Shown here: piece after piece, positions 32,336 through 43,380 of the stretch | Layout of the letters: every line of letters starts with the position of its first letter | Numbering within the stretch: position 1 is the first letter of the stretch | Origin: Apiotrichum sp. Y4204 | Lineage: Eukaryota > Basidiomycota > Tremellomycetes > Trichosporonales > Trichosporonaceae | Assembly: GCA_025531455.1 (NCBI GenBank) | Contig: JAMYHL010000020.1 | Coordinates: 248,001 to 312,000, forward strand | DNA length: 64,000 nt | Reading direction: 5' to 3' | Notes under the pieces: model-generated | What the model saw: only the letters and a program-made list of their open reading frames with translations | The model's database searches: none | Told to the model about the DNA's origin: nothing | Position numbers and translations under genes: made by a program

Positions 32336-35300
32336 ATGGTGGCCCCCGCAGCGAATCTGCGCTCTTCGAAGCGCGCCTCGACACGCACAAGCACGACGCA
32401 GACGCCCAGCTCCTCAACCACCTCCCTCGCGTCCTCCACGCCCGGCGGGCGCATGACACGCCTCCGAGCCGCCAAGGAGCGCCCGTCCGTCGCGGGCTCG
32501 GGAGCGTCCCTCACACGCACGAATACCGCCGGCAGCGGAATCCTCGCTAGGTCCAAGGAGGGGCTGCGGAACATCTCGGACAAGATGAACCACACCGTGC
32601 GTAGTGTCGTGCTTGGTGGCGATAAAAACTGATTCCAGCCGGCAAAGTCGCGGGCATCAAAGGTCGCTGCTGTGGCCAAGGGCGCGACGCCCATTCAGGA
32701 CGGGTACACCGAGTCGCTGCAGGCGTTCCTCCGTATCCGCCCACCGCCGACCGAGGACGCGACACAGGCAGCCTCCCAGCCATACCTCGAGATCAAGGAC
32801 GAGCAGCGCGTGGTCATGACCGCGCCCCCGGACGGGAACAGGCACCACCTTCCAAAGCCACCACACACGTACAGCTTTGACCGCGTGTTTGGGCCCGAGG
32901 CCCAGCAGCACCAGTTCTTCCGCCAGACCACCCTCCCCCTCGTTGAGAAGCTCCTGCAGGGCGACAACGGGCTCATGTTTGCCTACGGCGTGAGCAACTC
33001 TGGAAAGACGTGCGTCAGCTTCCATAAAGTGCCGTGAGCTGACAGTCAGTTATACTATCCAGGGCGGCAACAGCGTGGAGAATGGCGTGGAGGAGCGCGG
33101 CGTGCTTCCCCGCGCGATTGACGTTGTGTTCAACTCGATCTCCGGACTCGAAAGCAAGGCAAACGTGCGTGACACACTGATTTGCCGCTCACTCTCCAGC
33201 TCAAGTGCCAGGGCCTCGCGGACGTGGTCCTCACCGACGAGCCTGACGCCCATATCAACTCGTTCCCAACTGAGGCAGAGTCCTGTATCGACGACTGTGA
33301 GTTCAGCTTGCTTCGTGACCCGAACTCATCATCAGCTGTCAAGATCGACCGGAACTTTTCCTACGCCGTCTTCGTCTCCTACGCCGAGGTGTACAATGAG
33401 AAGGTGAGGCGGTAATTTATGCCAACTGACAATAGGTATTTGATCTCCTTGACTCGGTGCTTCCCGCGGCGCGCCCAGCCATCAGCAACATTCCCCGCAC
33501 GATGAGCATGGGTGTCGGGTTGAGCAGCGGCATAGGCTCGTCAATGACTCTGGCCGCCATGGCCAACGGCGGCGCCGGTGTCCTCAAGCGCCGCGCTCTC
33601 GTGCTGAAGAACGACCCGGAGGGCACGGGCAAGTATATATCTGGTCTGAACGAGATTCGCGTGCGCACCCGCGAGGAGGCCCTCACCGTCTTCCGCTCTG
33701 GCCAGCGTGCGCGCCAGGTGTTTGGCACCATGGCCAACCGCGAGAGCAGCCGCTCGCACGGCATCTTCACCCTCAAGGTTGTCCGCATTCACAACGGTGC
33801 ACCTCACGACCCGGAGTCCGCGCAGGTCTCCCGCCTCGCGATAGTTGATCTTGCCGGCTCGGAACGTACCCGCAACACCGCCTCCTCGGGTGATCGCCTC
33901 AAGGAGGCTGGAAACATCAATAAGTCGCTCATGGTGGGTGATTGTCGTTGCACGCACTCTAATCCGCCAGGTTCTTGGGCAGTGTATCGAGGTCCTTCGC
34001 GCCAACCAGCAGCGTATGAACGCCCCGCCATCGCTCGGTCATAAGCGCCGCTTGGCCGTGGTGCCGTTCCGCCACTCGAAGCTGACCGAGATCTTCCAAA
34101 GCTTCTTTGTCGGCGATGGCCGTGCGGTCATGATCGTCCATGTCAACCCGTACGACACTGGCTTTGACGAAAACTCGAACGTCATGAAGTTCTCCGCCGT
34201 CGCGCAGGAGATCAGCACCGTCCACGCGCCGCGCACGTTCCCGGCGCTCAAGAAGCAGATCAGTTCGCAATTCAGCGCGCTCCGAAACGCCGTGAGCGGG
34301 CAGAAGATCAGAGTCATGGTGCCCGTCATCGCCAAGGCGGAGGTGACGCCCGTGAACGTCAATGTCGGGAGCTCATTCTCGCGCCCCACAGCCGCGAGCG
34401 CCGGCCGCGCGAGCACGAGCAACACCGCCCCTGTGCGTGCGCCGCCGCGCGCGTCGCGTCCGGTCAGCCGCGCCAACAGCCGCCACTCAAGCCGCGCAAC
34501 CTCTCCCGTCCAGGAGGAGCCTGCGCAGCCTGTGGAGGAGATTACTGTCGTGGAAGAGGAGATCGAGGTCGTCGAGGAGGAGCCCGAGGAAGAAGAGGAC
34601 GACGACCGCGACTATCTCGTCGACTACCTCTTCGAGGAGCTGCGGCAGCTCAAGACTCAGGTGGGTACTTCACCAACGGGCGAATCTGACCTATCAGCTG
34701 TACGAGAGTGAGATGCGCAACGCGGCCGTCGAGATGCAGATCCGCGAGGAGGTCGCGCGCGACATGCAGCAGGCTATTCACCGCATGCACTCGGACTTTA
34801 ACCGCCGTCTCCAGGAGCAGGTGAGTTGCGCACGGCCCAGATGTTTGCTGACGCCAGAATGCGCTCGGCGACGAGAAGGCCGATAAAAAGATTGACATTA
34901 TGCACCGTACGATGGGCGCGGGAGAGGACACATCGTTTGAGGACAGCTTCATGACGGAGGACAGCAATGATACCATGGTGGGTTGACTTCCACGAATGCA
35001 ACTAACCCCCAGTCCGTGCACGGCAACGACGACCCGTTCAACTCTGTGCCCATCCACGCTCCTCGGGTTAGCTCCTCGGACGCTGAGATGTCGTTTGCCA
35101 CGGCTGCGAGCGGAAACATCGACATATCAATCTCCATCGACGACTCGCGCGTGGAGGATAGCCTGACGGAGGACAATGAGGACGAGGAGGGTGATGAGAG
35201 CCGCGCGGACGAGAGCCGCGTGGAGGGCAACCCGGATGAGACGCTCGTCAGTGCTTCCGACGAGGAGGGGTCGGAGGAGGGCTCTGAAGGTGAGGTGGAC

Positions 35301-35732
35301 TCTGATGAGGAAGATGAGGAGGAAGAGGAGGAGGAAGAGGATGACGAGGACGAGGAGGACGAGGAATCCGAGGAGGATGAGTCCGCATCGGAGTTCGAGG
35401 AGTCCTTCATCGAGGACCAGTCCATCTCCTCCGTCGCATCCAGCCCTCCGCGCCGCAACATCTCCCCAGCGAAGCGCTCGACGCCACGGGCCACGCCCAA
35501 GGCCAAATCCACCCCGCAGTCAAGCGCCTCAAAGCCCAAGGCACTGCGCGACTCGAATGTGCAGCAGCTCATCAACCTTGTGTCCTCCGACGACGAGGTG
35601 GTCGTCAAGGGCACGCCGGCGAAGAAGAAGCGCGCACTCGGCAAGAAGGTCATCACGGCCGACGAGATCGAGGCGGCCGACGAGCGCGGCGTCGCTGGCG
35701 CCGAGGTGCGCCGCATGGTCCGCGGCGTGTAG
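32336..35732 (+). CDS. Kinesin-6 family motor protein
   Basis: A plus-end-directed kinesin of the KIF20/KIF23 (MKLP) type, expected at the anaphase spindle midzone. Nine exons (32336-32596, 32639-33009, 33050-33164, 33200-33403, 33436-33933, 33971-34660, 34698-34820, 34858-34977, 35013-35732) give 1,033 residues. The P-loop is AYGVSNSGKTYTIQG (residues 202-216), with Ser-Asn as typical of kinesin-6. Switch I is NRESSRSHGIF and switch II is VDLAGSERT; LRIRPP opens the motor. The motor has long loop insertions (around EPDAHINSF, and the RTMSMGVGLSSGIGSS region), another kinesin-6 trait. An acidic helix and a short coiled-coil follow (LVDYLFEELRQLKTQ). The tail has a pure Glu/Asp run and a basic C-terminus (PAKKKRALGKK). 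Introns are 31-45 nt. Confidence 0.92.
35280..35400 (+). repeat. Poly-acidic coding tract in kinesin tail
   Basis: GAG/GAA/GAC codons encode an almost unbroken Glu/Asp run of about 40 residues in the last exon of the kinesin gene. Confidence 0.75.
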
Positions 35733-35900
35733 TTTCCCTGCCCATTTGTCTCCTCATATTATTTGTTCATCCGATATCCCGATATTATACCGCGTGTGTA
35801 TGTAGCTTGACGTAGATTATGACCTTGAACCGAAGTCGGGGAGAAGTCCAGACGCATAGGGAAGCATGAGAGTTCAGAAAATGTCGTCTTGACGACCACG

Positions 35901-35953
35901 ACTTCCCACCCAAAGCAGAACCCACAATCCCAAAGCAGGACTTCCCACCCAAA
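35901..35953. repeat. Direct repeat ACTTCCCACCCAAA
   Basis: Two identical 14-base copies 39 bases apart (35901-35914 and 35940-35953), with a further CCCAAAGCAG word between them. Confidence 0.7.
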
Positions 35954-36393
35954 ACAAATCTAGAATCTCGACTTTGGGACATGACCTCGCAACAGACCGA
36001 ACCAAACGAAACCAAACCCGCGGCTGATGTCATGCACAACACAATGTCGGCAAGTAAAATTCACGGAAAGATGCCAAGCAGGCGCCACCGATGATGAAAG
36101 CGGACGAAAACAATCTCACACCGGGATCCCACACCAGTATCTCCCTGCCGCGCTGCACATTCTGGCGTCCCATCCGCGACTCAGCCAGATCACAGGACTG
36201 ACTGTCAGAATAGGGTGCGTCGTGATGTGCAGCATGCAGCAGCAGCCTGGCAGGTCTGGACTTGCGGAATCAGGCGCGCCACGCACGTACAGTGCCGTCC
36301 AGATGTGCGCGATGTCATTGCTCTGGGACTGCTGGATCTGGACCCAGTTCAAGTCCATGCAGTGTGAAGCGAAGAGAACGAAGAGAAGAGAAG

Positions 36394-36400
36394 TATATAT
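36394..36400 (+). promoter_or_regulatory. TATA box of the YS-repeat protein gene
   Basis: TATATAT 63 bases before the ATG at 36463, a good core-promoter distance. Confidence 0.5.
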
Positions 36401-36462
36401 CCCCAGGCCTGTCCCTCTCTGGAGGCCGCACCGAAAACGTCTCGCCAACGCCATCCCGCAGC

Positions 36463-37104
36463 ATGTCCTCGCCCTCTCCGGCCCGGCGACCGGCGTTCCG
36501 CCGCGCCTCGGCCCCAGCGGTACCAGCTGTTCCCGCCCCGCTGCCAACATCACCGCCGTCCCAAGGGGCGGCGCCAGCGACAGAACGCCCTCCCCGGCCC
36601 TCGCGGCGCGTCACTTTTGCCCAGAGCGCGCGGTCGCAGAGCTCAATGTCGCACTGTTCCAGCTCGCACAGCTCGCGCCGCGTGACCCGCGAGAGTGTGC
36701 GTGCGGCGAGGCTCGCGGGGTGTGACTTTGATCCATACGAAAAGAGTAGCTACGCCAGTTTCTCCAGCTACCCCAGCTACTCGCGCTTCCCCAGCTACTC
36801 CAGTTATTCCAGCTACGCGAGCTACGCCAGCGACGCCCCGCTGCGGCATTACGGCTCGCTGGAGCGGTTGGACGAAAAGTCCGAGTACAAAGACGACAAG
36901 GACGACACGCGTGTGCATGTCGAGGCTGTGCGTATGCCGCCTTTTGGGCCGCGCGTACGGCTCGCGCGCGGAAACGCCAACGTGCGCTTCGACTCGCGGA
37001 TACACGGGTTCAAGCGCGATGCGGGCGCCGCGCTCTGGGCGATGGGTGGGGGACTCTTGTGTGGTCTCTTTGGGTGTTGCTTCAGTGCGGCAACAATGGA
37101 CTAG
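36463..37104 (+). CDS. Tyr/Ser-repeat protein with Cys-rich hydrophobic tail (orphan)
   Basis: A 213-residue single-exon protein with no family I recognise. Residues 1-75 are Pro/Ala/Ser-rich and basic (SPARRPAFRRAS, PPRPSRRVTFAQS). Residues about 95-125 are a run of aromatic-serine units (SFSSYPSYSRFPSYSSYSSY), the composition of prion-like, phase-separating segments. A charged stretch (EKSEYKDDKDDTRVHVE) follows. The last 25 residues are hydrophobic with three cysteines (ALWAMGGGLLCGLFGCCF), fit for a tail anchor or palmitoylation. The start was chosen at the ATG behind the TATA box; an upstream in-frame start would read through leader DNA. Only 74 bases separate its stop codon from that of RPC82, which converges on it. 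Confidence 0.6.
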   Translation: MSSPSPARRPAFRRASAPAVPAVPAPLPTSPPSQGAAPATERPPRPSRRVTFAQSARSQSSMSHCSSSHSSRRVTRESVRAARLAGCDFDPYEKSSYASFSSYPSYSRFPSYSSYSSYASYASDAPLRHYGSLERLDEKSEYKDDKDDTRVHVEAVRMPPFGPRVRLARGNANVRFDSRIHGFKRDAGAALWAMGGGLLCGLFGCCFSAATMD

Positions 37105-37178
37105 TATTATGTTTGGATGGACATTGGGTTGTAGATGGTTGTAATGTGCATGTAAATGTGGTCTTATCTATATCTCCC

Positions 37179-39110
37179 CTACCGCGTCGGGATGCCGCCG
37201 GGCAGATCGCGCAGCATCATGACGACGAGCTCGGTGCGCGTCTCGGCGAGGCTGAGCATCGTCTGCGCATTGTTCAGCTCGGCAAGGTCCGCCTGGTCCT
37301 TTGCCGAGAGGTACGCCGCAATGTCGACGCCGTCCGCGACGAGGTCCGGGCGGTCAATCTTGGCGAGCAGCGCCGCCCGCCGGTCCACCTCCTTTGCTTG
37401 CCGCTGGATTATGTTCCCTAGCGTCTTGTACAATCCCGCAAGGAGGAAGCCGTATGCCTTGCGCAGGTCGATGCCCCACAGATGGTAGTCTGCGCCGGGG
37501 AAGGGCGAGCGGCCCTTTGCGGCCGTCTTGGGCACTTCCTGTATGTCGATGAGCGAGAGCTTCTGCAGCTCCGAGAGGATTTGGCGCGCCTCGCGCAGCG
37601 GTATCATCGCACAGTCGCGGACCTGATGTCAGCTGCTGGGTGGATGTCACACGGATGAGATACCCACCATTGTTTCTGACGCAAAGTGCGCCCGGGCGAC
37701 GACAGCAAGTACACGCGCAGCCTTCTCGTCTATTCTATCCCGCACGAGTTCTGTCAGGAGCGACGCCTTGAGGGATGTGCAGATGTTCTCAATCTCAACC
37801 CAGTAGCTCGGTGATGAGTGTTCCGTGTGTGTGAGGAAGCGCGCGCCCGTTATGTCTGACGCGAGGTCGTCGCCCGACATGACAGCGAGGTACTGGCGGA
37901 CAATCTCCGGTACGGACTTTGACGACTGGCCTGCCATGCCTGCAATTAGGAGTTTGTGGGCCGAGGTAGGGATGAGGGAGACAATAGCTGTGACGCCGAC
38001 TGGGTGTTCGGTACGCAGTTCTCGCGGCTCAGTCTGGTGTTCCAGCGAGGCGGCAAGCACTGCACGCAACACGACGCCGACCGCCGCGTTCCACCGATCC
38101 TCCGCCGCCTTGATGAGCAGCTCGTTGCGGATCAGCACGTTGAACTTGTCGTAGTTGACCCGCAACGGCATGTCCTCAACGATCTGCCACTGGTCCTCCG
38201 GGTTCTTCTGCTTCGTCTTTGCCGAGTCCTTCGTCTTCTTCGCCTTAACTTCTCGCAATGCGCGCGACTTGTCGCGGAAGCTCTTGCGCTCCTCGTCTAT
38301 CTCAGACGTGGCAGCATTGCGCAGCTCGAGCAGCACACCGGGTGTATGCAGCTTTGTCCCCGTTGCTGCAGACTTCTCAACCCATTTGGCCTACAAGTCA
38401 GCGAGCAGCGCACACAGCAAACGCACCCTATACCGCCTGTCGATCTGGTCCGACCGCAGGATTAACAGCTCTGGACACGTGGGCTCAAGAAATCCCTCGA
38501 GCAACAGCTTGGTAGTCGTTCGACGCAGTGATGCGGCACCTGTAATGTGAGCTCGGCTCGGGATCAAATGCCATCCAGCCTTTCCCACACTCACGCGTCC
38601 GGTCATCTCCCGCACCACACTCCGCCTCAATATCGGGCATCGCCAGCTTTCCGAACAAGAGCAGCTGTCGGACGATCGCAAGCGCCTGAAATCAGTATCC
38701 ACAAACGTTCCATTCCTCACCTCCTCCCCAAAGTTCTGCTCGGTCAACGCCAACATGCGCCCCCATCGGAGCCGCAAAAGACACTCCGTCACGTCGAATT
38801 CGTACATCTCCTCCTCGACGGGATCGCGGCGCGACGCGCCGGTCGAGCCCACGAGGTTGTGCTGAATGAGGATGATGAGCGCGGCGTTTGCCGTCGGGCG
38901 CGAGAGGCCCGCAAGACGGGCTATCGCGACAGCAGTGGAGCGGCCGCGGTTTAGGAGGGTCGATGCGACGCGCTGCGGTCAGTCTTGTTCTTCCTGCTCC
39001 GACATCTCTGGCCACTCAAGACTCACACAGACGACATCGCCGAATGCGCCGCGCACAATGTTCTCGCAGAGACGCACGGCGTCCTTTCCGTTCGTGACGA
39101 CCGACTCCAT
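37179..39110 (-). CDS. RPC82: RNA polymerase III subunit Rpc82 (C82/Rpc3)
   Basis: C82 is part of the C82-C34-C31 initiation subcomplex of Pol III and acts in opening tRNA and 5S promoters. Six exons (39110-39027, 38972-38721, 38685-38595, 38539-38427, 38390-37668, 37622-37179) give 568 residues. The N-terminal winged helix starts DAVRLCENIVRGAFGDVV, then RVASTLLNRGRSTAVAIARL with ALIILIQHNLV. The C-terminal half has KAARVLAVVARAHFASETMV, REARQILSELQKLSLIDIQEVP and LWGIDLRKAYGFLLAGLYKTLGNI, in Rpc82 order and length. Introns are 35-55 nt. The start at 39110 is the first ATG giving the conserved N-terminus. Confidence 0.9.
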
Positions 39111-39621
39111 GGCGACAGCGAGCCCTGCGGTGAGAGCGGGGTGGATGGGGGTGTCGTTGTGTTTTGTGTGTTTTGCAGAATGAATCCTTGTTTCCAATTC
39201 CGCTGTCATTTCGCTCATTTCGCAAAAGTCGAGCGCCCGAGAAGTCAAGAATGTGGAAGTCACGTGACATGACGGGCAGGAGTTCTAGTTTTCTAATCGA
39301 ACCGTGCAGAATTAAAGAATTAGTGGATCTTATTTGAATTGACATGAATTGCTGATTACTTCCGTCACTGCGGCCTGTGGAGGGCTTGTAATGTCCCCAG
39401 GAGATCCAAAGACTCGTTGTGGACGTTGTAGTTGATGCACTCGATCACACTACGACAATTTGTCGCCTCTTCGACCCGTCATCCATCCATCGCATTGACA
39501 TCCAACATCTTAAAGCACACACAACACTGAACAAAAGAGGAACAGTCCTTTCATCTCGGCATCCCCATTCACTTCTTCAGTCACAGCAAACCAAGACGCG
39601 AGCAACTGCACGCTCTCCACC
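39111..39621. promoter_or_regulatory. Divergent promoter region, RPC82 / PYM
   Basis: 511 bases between divergent ATGs. The middle (39290-39360) is A/T-rich relative to its surroundings. No TATA box stands out. Confidence 0.5.
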
Positions 39622-40819
39622 ATGTCCATTTCCGGCCCACCCCTCAACCCCGAGAAGACCGCGTCGGGCATCATCGTCGACCCCGCCACGCTCGAGCGCG
39701 TCATCCCGGCCTCTAGGCGGAAGGATGGATCGTGAGCCACTTTCGTACTCTTATGCTGACAGCAGCATCCGGAAGGAGCAGAAGGTGCGCGCGGGCTTCG
39801 TGCCGCAGGAGGACATGTCAGCGTTCCGCGGGCGGCGGCAGCTCGAGGCCGAGGCGCGGCGCGGCGTCGTCCCGGGATCGAGTGGGCGTGTCGGACTAGG
39901 TGGGATCAAGGCGGATAACCCCTTTGCCCAGCAGCAGGACAAGTCCAAGGCGGCGGTCAAGAACGACAAGCGTAGAGTGAGCCGCACAGCGGCCCTCTCG
40001 CATAATTGGGACAGCGCGTCCGAGGACGAGGACGACGAGGAGGCGGCGCGTCGCGCATTTGCGTCCCTGAGGGTGGACACGAAAGACGAGAAGGCGTTTC
40101 CGCCATTGGGGGGTGGAAGGAGGCAGTCGAATGGCCGGAAGAGCGGCAGCACCTCGCCCGTGAAGAATGGCTCTCCGTCGCCGACCAAGTCGGCGTGGAA
40201 GACTCTCCCAGAAGTTGCTCCCCCGCCCCAGCCATCCACATCCACACCTCCTTCTCAGCCTCCCCAGTCGTCCTCGCCGGCACCGAACACGTCCTCTACC
40301 TCCGACTCGGCCTCGACACCATCGTGGCGCACACGGGCCCCTCGGGGAAGAGGGACCCCGCCCGCTGCTCAGTGGAACGCGTCGCGCCCGCACCCGATAC
40401 AGGGTGGACGGAAGGGCCCCATCGGCCTTGCGCACCCGCCGCCTATTGAGCCGTCACCTCAGCGTGGTCGCGGGCGTGGGCGTGGCGGGTACGGCGGCCG
40501 CGGCCGCGGACGTGGCGACTATGGCAACTCCAGCGATCGACCCGCGCAGGACAGGCCGCCGAAGCCAGAGCGTACACGCGAACCAGTGCGTGTGCGTGAC
40601 ACCGGCCCTCTCGCCGATCGCGTACGTAACCTGCTCCTCCAGAACCAGGCGGCCGACCGCCCGCGGAGAACACCCGGCGCAGCGAGAACAGCTACGGACA
40701 GCGCGACGAGTGGCGGTAGTGGTGCGGAGGCGAGGAGCGCGGCCAGTGGGGCGAGCGCGACGACGACGGACGCGAAGAGCACGACGAGCGCGACGAGCGG
40801 GGCGAGTGCGAGCGCATGA
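39622..40819 (+). CDS. PYM1: PYM/WIBG-like exon junction complex factor
   Basis: PYM binds the Mago-Y14 dimer and strips exon junction complexes from translated mRNA at the ribosome. Two exons (39622-39731, 39766-40819; intron 34 nt) give 387 residues. The N-terminal Mago-binding block is clear once spliced: SGIIVDPATLERVIPASRRK, then DGSSIRKEQKVRAGFVPQED. The remainder is low-complexity: an acidic patch (SEDEDDEEAARRAF), Ser/Pro stretches, an RGG-type run (RGRGRGRGGYGGRGRGRGDYG) as in RNA-binding proteins, and a Ser/Ala/Thr tail. It is about twice the length of animal PYM (about 200 residues), with the extra part being the RGG and Ser-rich tail. A PYM homologue makes sense in a genome so rich in introns. 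Confidence 0.78.
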
Positions 40820-41758
40820 GGCGATCGCGGGGCAAGTAGTAGGATATTTTGGCTTATCTTGTGCTGTATGCCATTTGAGAACCACCATACTTCCAGGCAT
40901 ACAGCCTGCTGTTACAGCTGCAGAATGGCTGTCAGCCGCGTTGGGGTGTGTGTTGTTGCAGAAGGCCCGAAGCAGCTGAAACGAATGGCTGACCGCTGAT
41001 CCCGCGCTTGGGCGCTCCACACTTGTGCACTCTGGGGATGCGGGGCCACAAGGAACGGATCAGCATGGGGTGATCTGGGTGATGTGCAGTGGAGATCAGC
41101 GGATCGGCAAGAACAAGCTTCTAGAAAACCGTTCACGTTGACGCAGATCAGCTCGATATCTCGCTCTGCAATCTTGTATGCATGCAGATACTTTGAATCA
41201 CCAAGCCAAGGATATCGATTATCTCGCCTGTTGAAGAACCACCTCCACTCTCACTCACCACCACTGCGAGAACGGAAATCGTACCCTCAGGATTGGGCGG
41301 CGGATATGATTGGGATAGATAGCGGAAGCAAAAAATGGCTCACATCAACAATTCAACAACTGCGTCAATTGACTTTTTGTAAACCGAACGAACGGAACCC
41401 GCCGACCGAGAGACCGCGAGGAACCGAGGAACGCAACGAACAAACGTGAAGCCACATACAAGAAGAGCATGTGTGTGCTCCATGGATCCATAGCCCGCCA
41501 TCATCACTTGTGCCTACCTCGCCATCTCATCGATATTGTCTCTGTCTCTCACTGAGAGCATCGGGACCTCTGAGATTAAAACGTTATAGTCTCTTCCACA
41601 GCGCCGCATTACCGTTCGACGTTCATCGCGGACCGGCACAGCGCTCCACTCCACTCTCAACGGACTCGTTCATCGACTCCGCACGCTCGACGCTCACTCG
41701 CCACCCCGTACACACCCCTCGTCTACCACCCCTCGTCTGCCCGTTGGGCGCAGCCACT
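40820..41758. other. Intergenic region, PYM to PRELI-like gene
   Basis: About 940 bases with no gene. It should hold the PYM 3' UTR and the promoter and C-rich leader of the next gene. Confidence 0.5.
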
Positions 41759-42820
41759 ATGGTCCAGTTCTACAGCAAGACGCACACATAGTAGGTTGCG
41801 GCAGTGGTGCGAGAGATCGGAGCGAGGCTGTTGATGGGAGCACACGGTGTTGATCGCCGGCCTGTGGTCGGCGTCTCCTGCCTGGCTGGTGTGCTCCCCG
41901 GATTCTCTCCGCACTAGAACTGCGTATTACCAGAAGCGTTTCTGACGCTTTTCCTCCTCACATGTGTTCTTCGACGCACGCGTTCCTCCCCTCCTGCCAT
42001 CGAAACCGGCTCTGGCGGTCGCGACTTTCCACTCGGTCGCCTTGCATCTCCGCGCTTCCTATCGTCCACCTGCCTACCTTCCCTCGACATAAATCCATTC
42101 TTCCTCACTCGGCTTCTCCCTCCAGTCCCGAACCACCCCCGACGCCGCTCCTGGCCTTCTTTCTGCGCTACCCCAACCCATTCGCACGACACGTTCTCTC
42201 CGTCGATGTTCTGGAGCGCACAGTGGACCCCACAACAGGCCAGATCCGCACGCTGCGTCTGATCCTCAAGCGCGGCCTCGTCCCGCAGTGGGCGACAAAA
42301 TGGCTCCCGACAGCAGCGGCGAGCGGCGGGCGCGGCCTCGACGCGTGGGTCCTCGAGGAATCCATCGTCGATCCTCCAGGATGGGGCGTAGAGCGGCAGG
42401 AGTGGAAGGAGATGAAGCAGGAATACTACTTCCAGCCGCGCCTGCGCTGTCGACAGGGCAACCTTAGCTTCAAGAAGTTCATGCACGTCATCGAGGGCGG
42501 CGAGCTCTGCGCCGGACCGAGCGGGTGAGTGGTATCTGCAACTAATTTGCCACTGTGGTAAGCTCACACACAGCTCGACATTGCATCACACGACGGCGGA
42601 GGTGCGCTCGCAATTTGGCGGACGGTGGTCCCAGATTATCCGCAACAAGATTGAATCCTACGGTATTGGCAAGTTTGAAGGGAATACCGAGAAGGTGAGA
42701 GTAACCGGCGAAGAGAGTCACTGACGGCAGGCGAGGAAAGGCATGTCCATGATCCTTGGACTTCTGCGGAACCGCGAGATCCAGCTCGGCTCGGATACCA
42801 AGGACCCGCCAGAGAAATAG
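41759..42820 (+). CDS. PRELI/UPS-family mitochondrial lipid-transfer protein
   Basis: PRELI/MSF1 proteins carry phosphatidic acid or phosphatidylserine across the mitochondrial intermembrane space with Mdm35. Four exons (41759-41790, 42126-42524, 42574-42694, 42731-42820) give 213 residues, the usual length. The signature is LAFFLRYPNPFARHVLSVDV, then TLRLILKRGLVPQWATKWLP, and the later GSTLHHTTAEVRSQFGGRW with IRNKIESYGIGKFEGNTEKA. Intron 1 is 335 nt, long for this genome. The first exon codes MVQFYSKTHTY; the joint then reads PEPPPTPLL where relatives have an aromatic helix, although the spacing to RYPNP is kept. Whether it is Ups1- or Ups2-like cannot be decided by eye. Confidence 0.85.
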
Positions 42821-43380
42821 TCGTTTCTGGAGCGGGCTCGCTACTCCGAGGAAAACAGTGGCCAGAGTCATCGGCGGCCAGCAGACCGACGGCCACCCAC
42901 TTTCCTCTCCTGCACATTGCCCTTTCACCCCGTTTCTGACATTCTCTCACACATACGAAAATGCTCACCCGATACGATCTGAGCCTGTACATCCCACCGT
43001 TCTTCTTCTGTATGCATTTACTATCATGGCCTGGCTGCTGCATACGCGTCTTGCTGTCTGGTCGTGGGAATCCAGAGCAAAAACAACATTCAAGCATCAG
43101 GATATCATGACCTCAAACCACGTGTTGCAGCGCCAGCGGCGCGAGAATGCCAGCCACGCTCTGGACTGACCGTGGAGACACAGGTACACAGAGACACGGC
43201 TAAATGCGCGCCCAGCCCGCGTCCACGCGCCAGGCGCCAGGGCGAGCCGCGAGCCGGGCCAGGTACGACGGGTGGAGGTTCCAGCGCCCCCACGACATGG
43301 CAACCCCCAACCCGCAAAGTCGGTCCTCACGACATCAAAGTCGTAGCTCTCGTCTCTGTTGTCCATTGCACTACTTCACA
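42821..43380. other. Intergenic region, PRELI-like gene to IFA38
   Basis: About 560 bases; 3' UTR and promoter. No extra gene or strong motif is seen. Confidence 0.5.

Larger units (their letters stand above)
35733..36462. other. Intergenic region with a 39-bp-spaced direct repeat
   Basis: About 730 bases with no gene. It contains a direct repeat near 35901-35953 and a TATATAT at 36394-36400 that serves the next gene. Confidence 0.5.
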
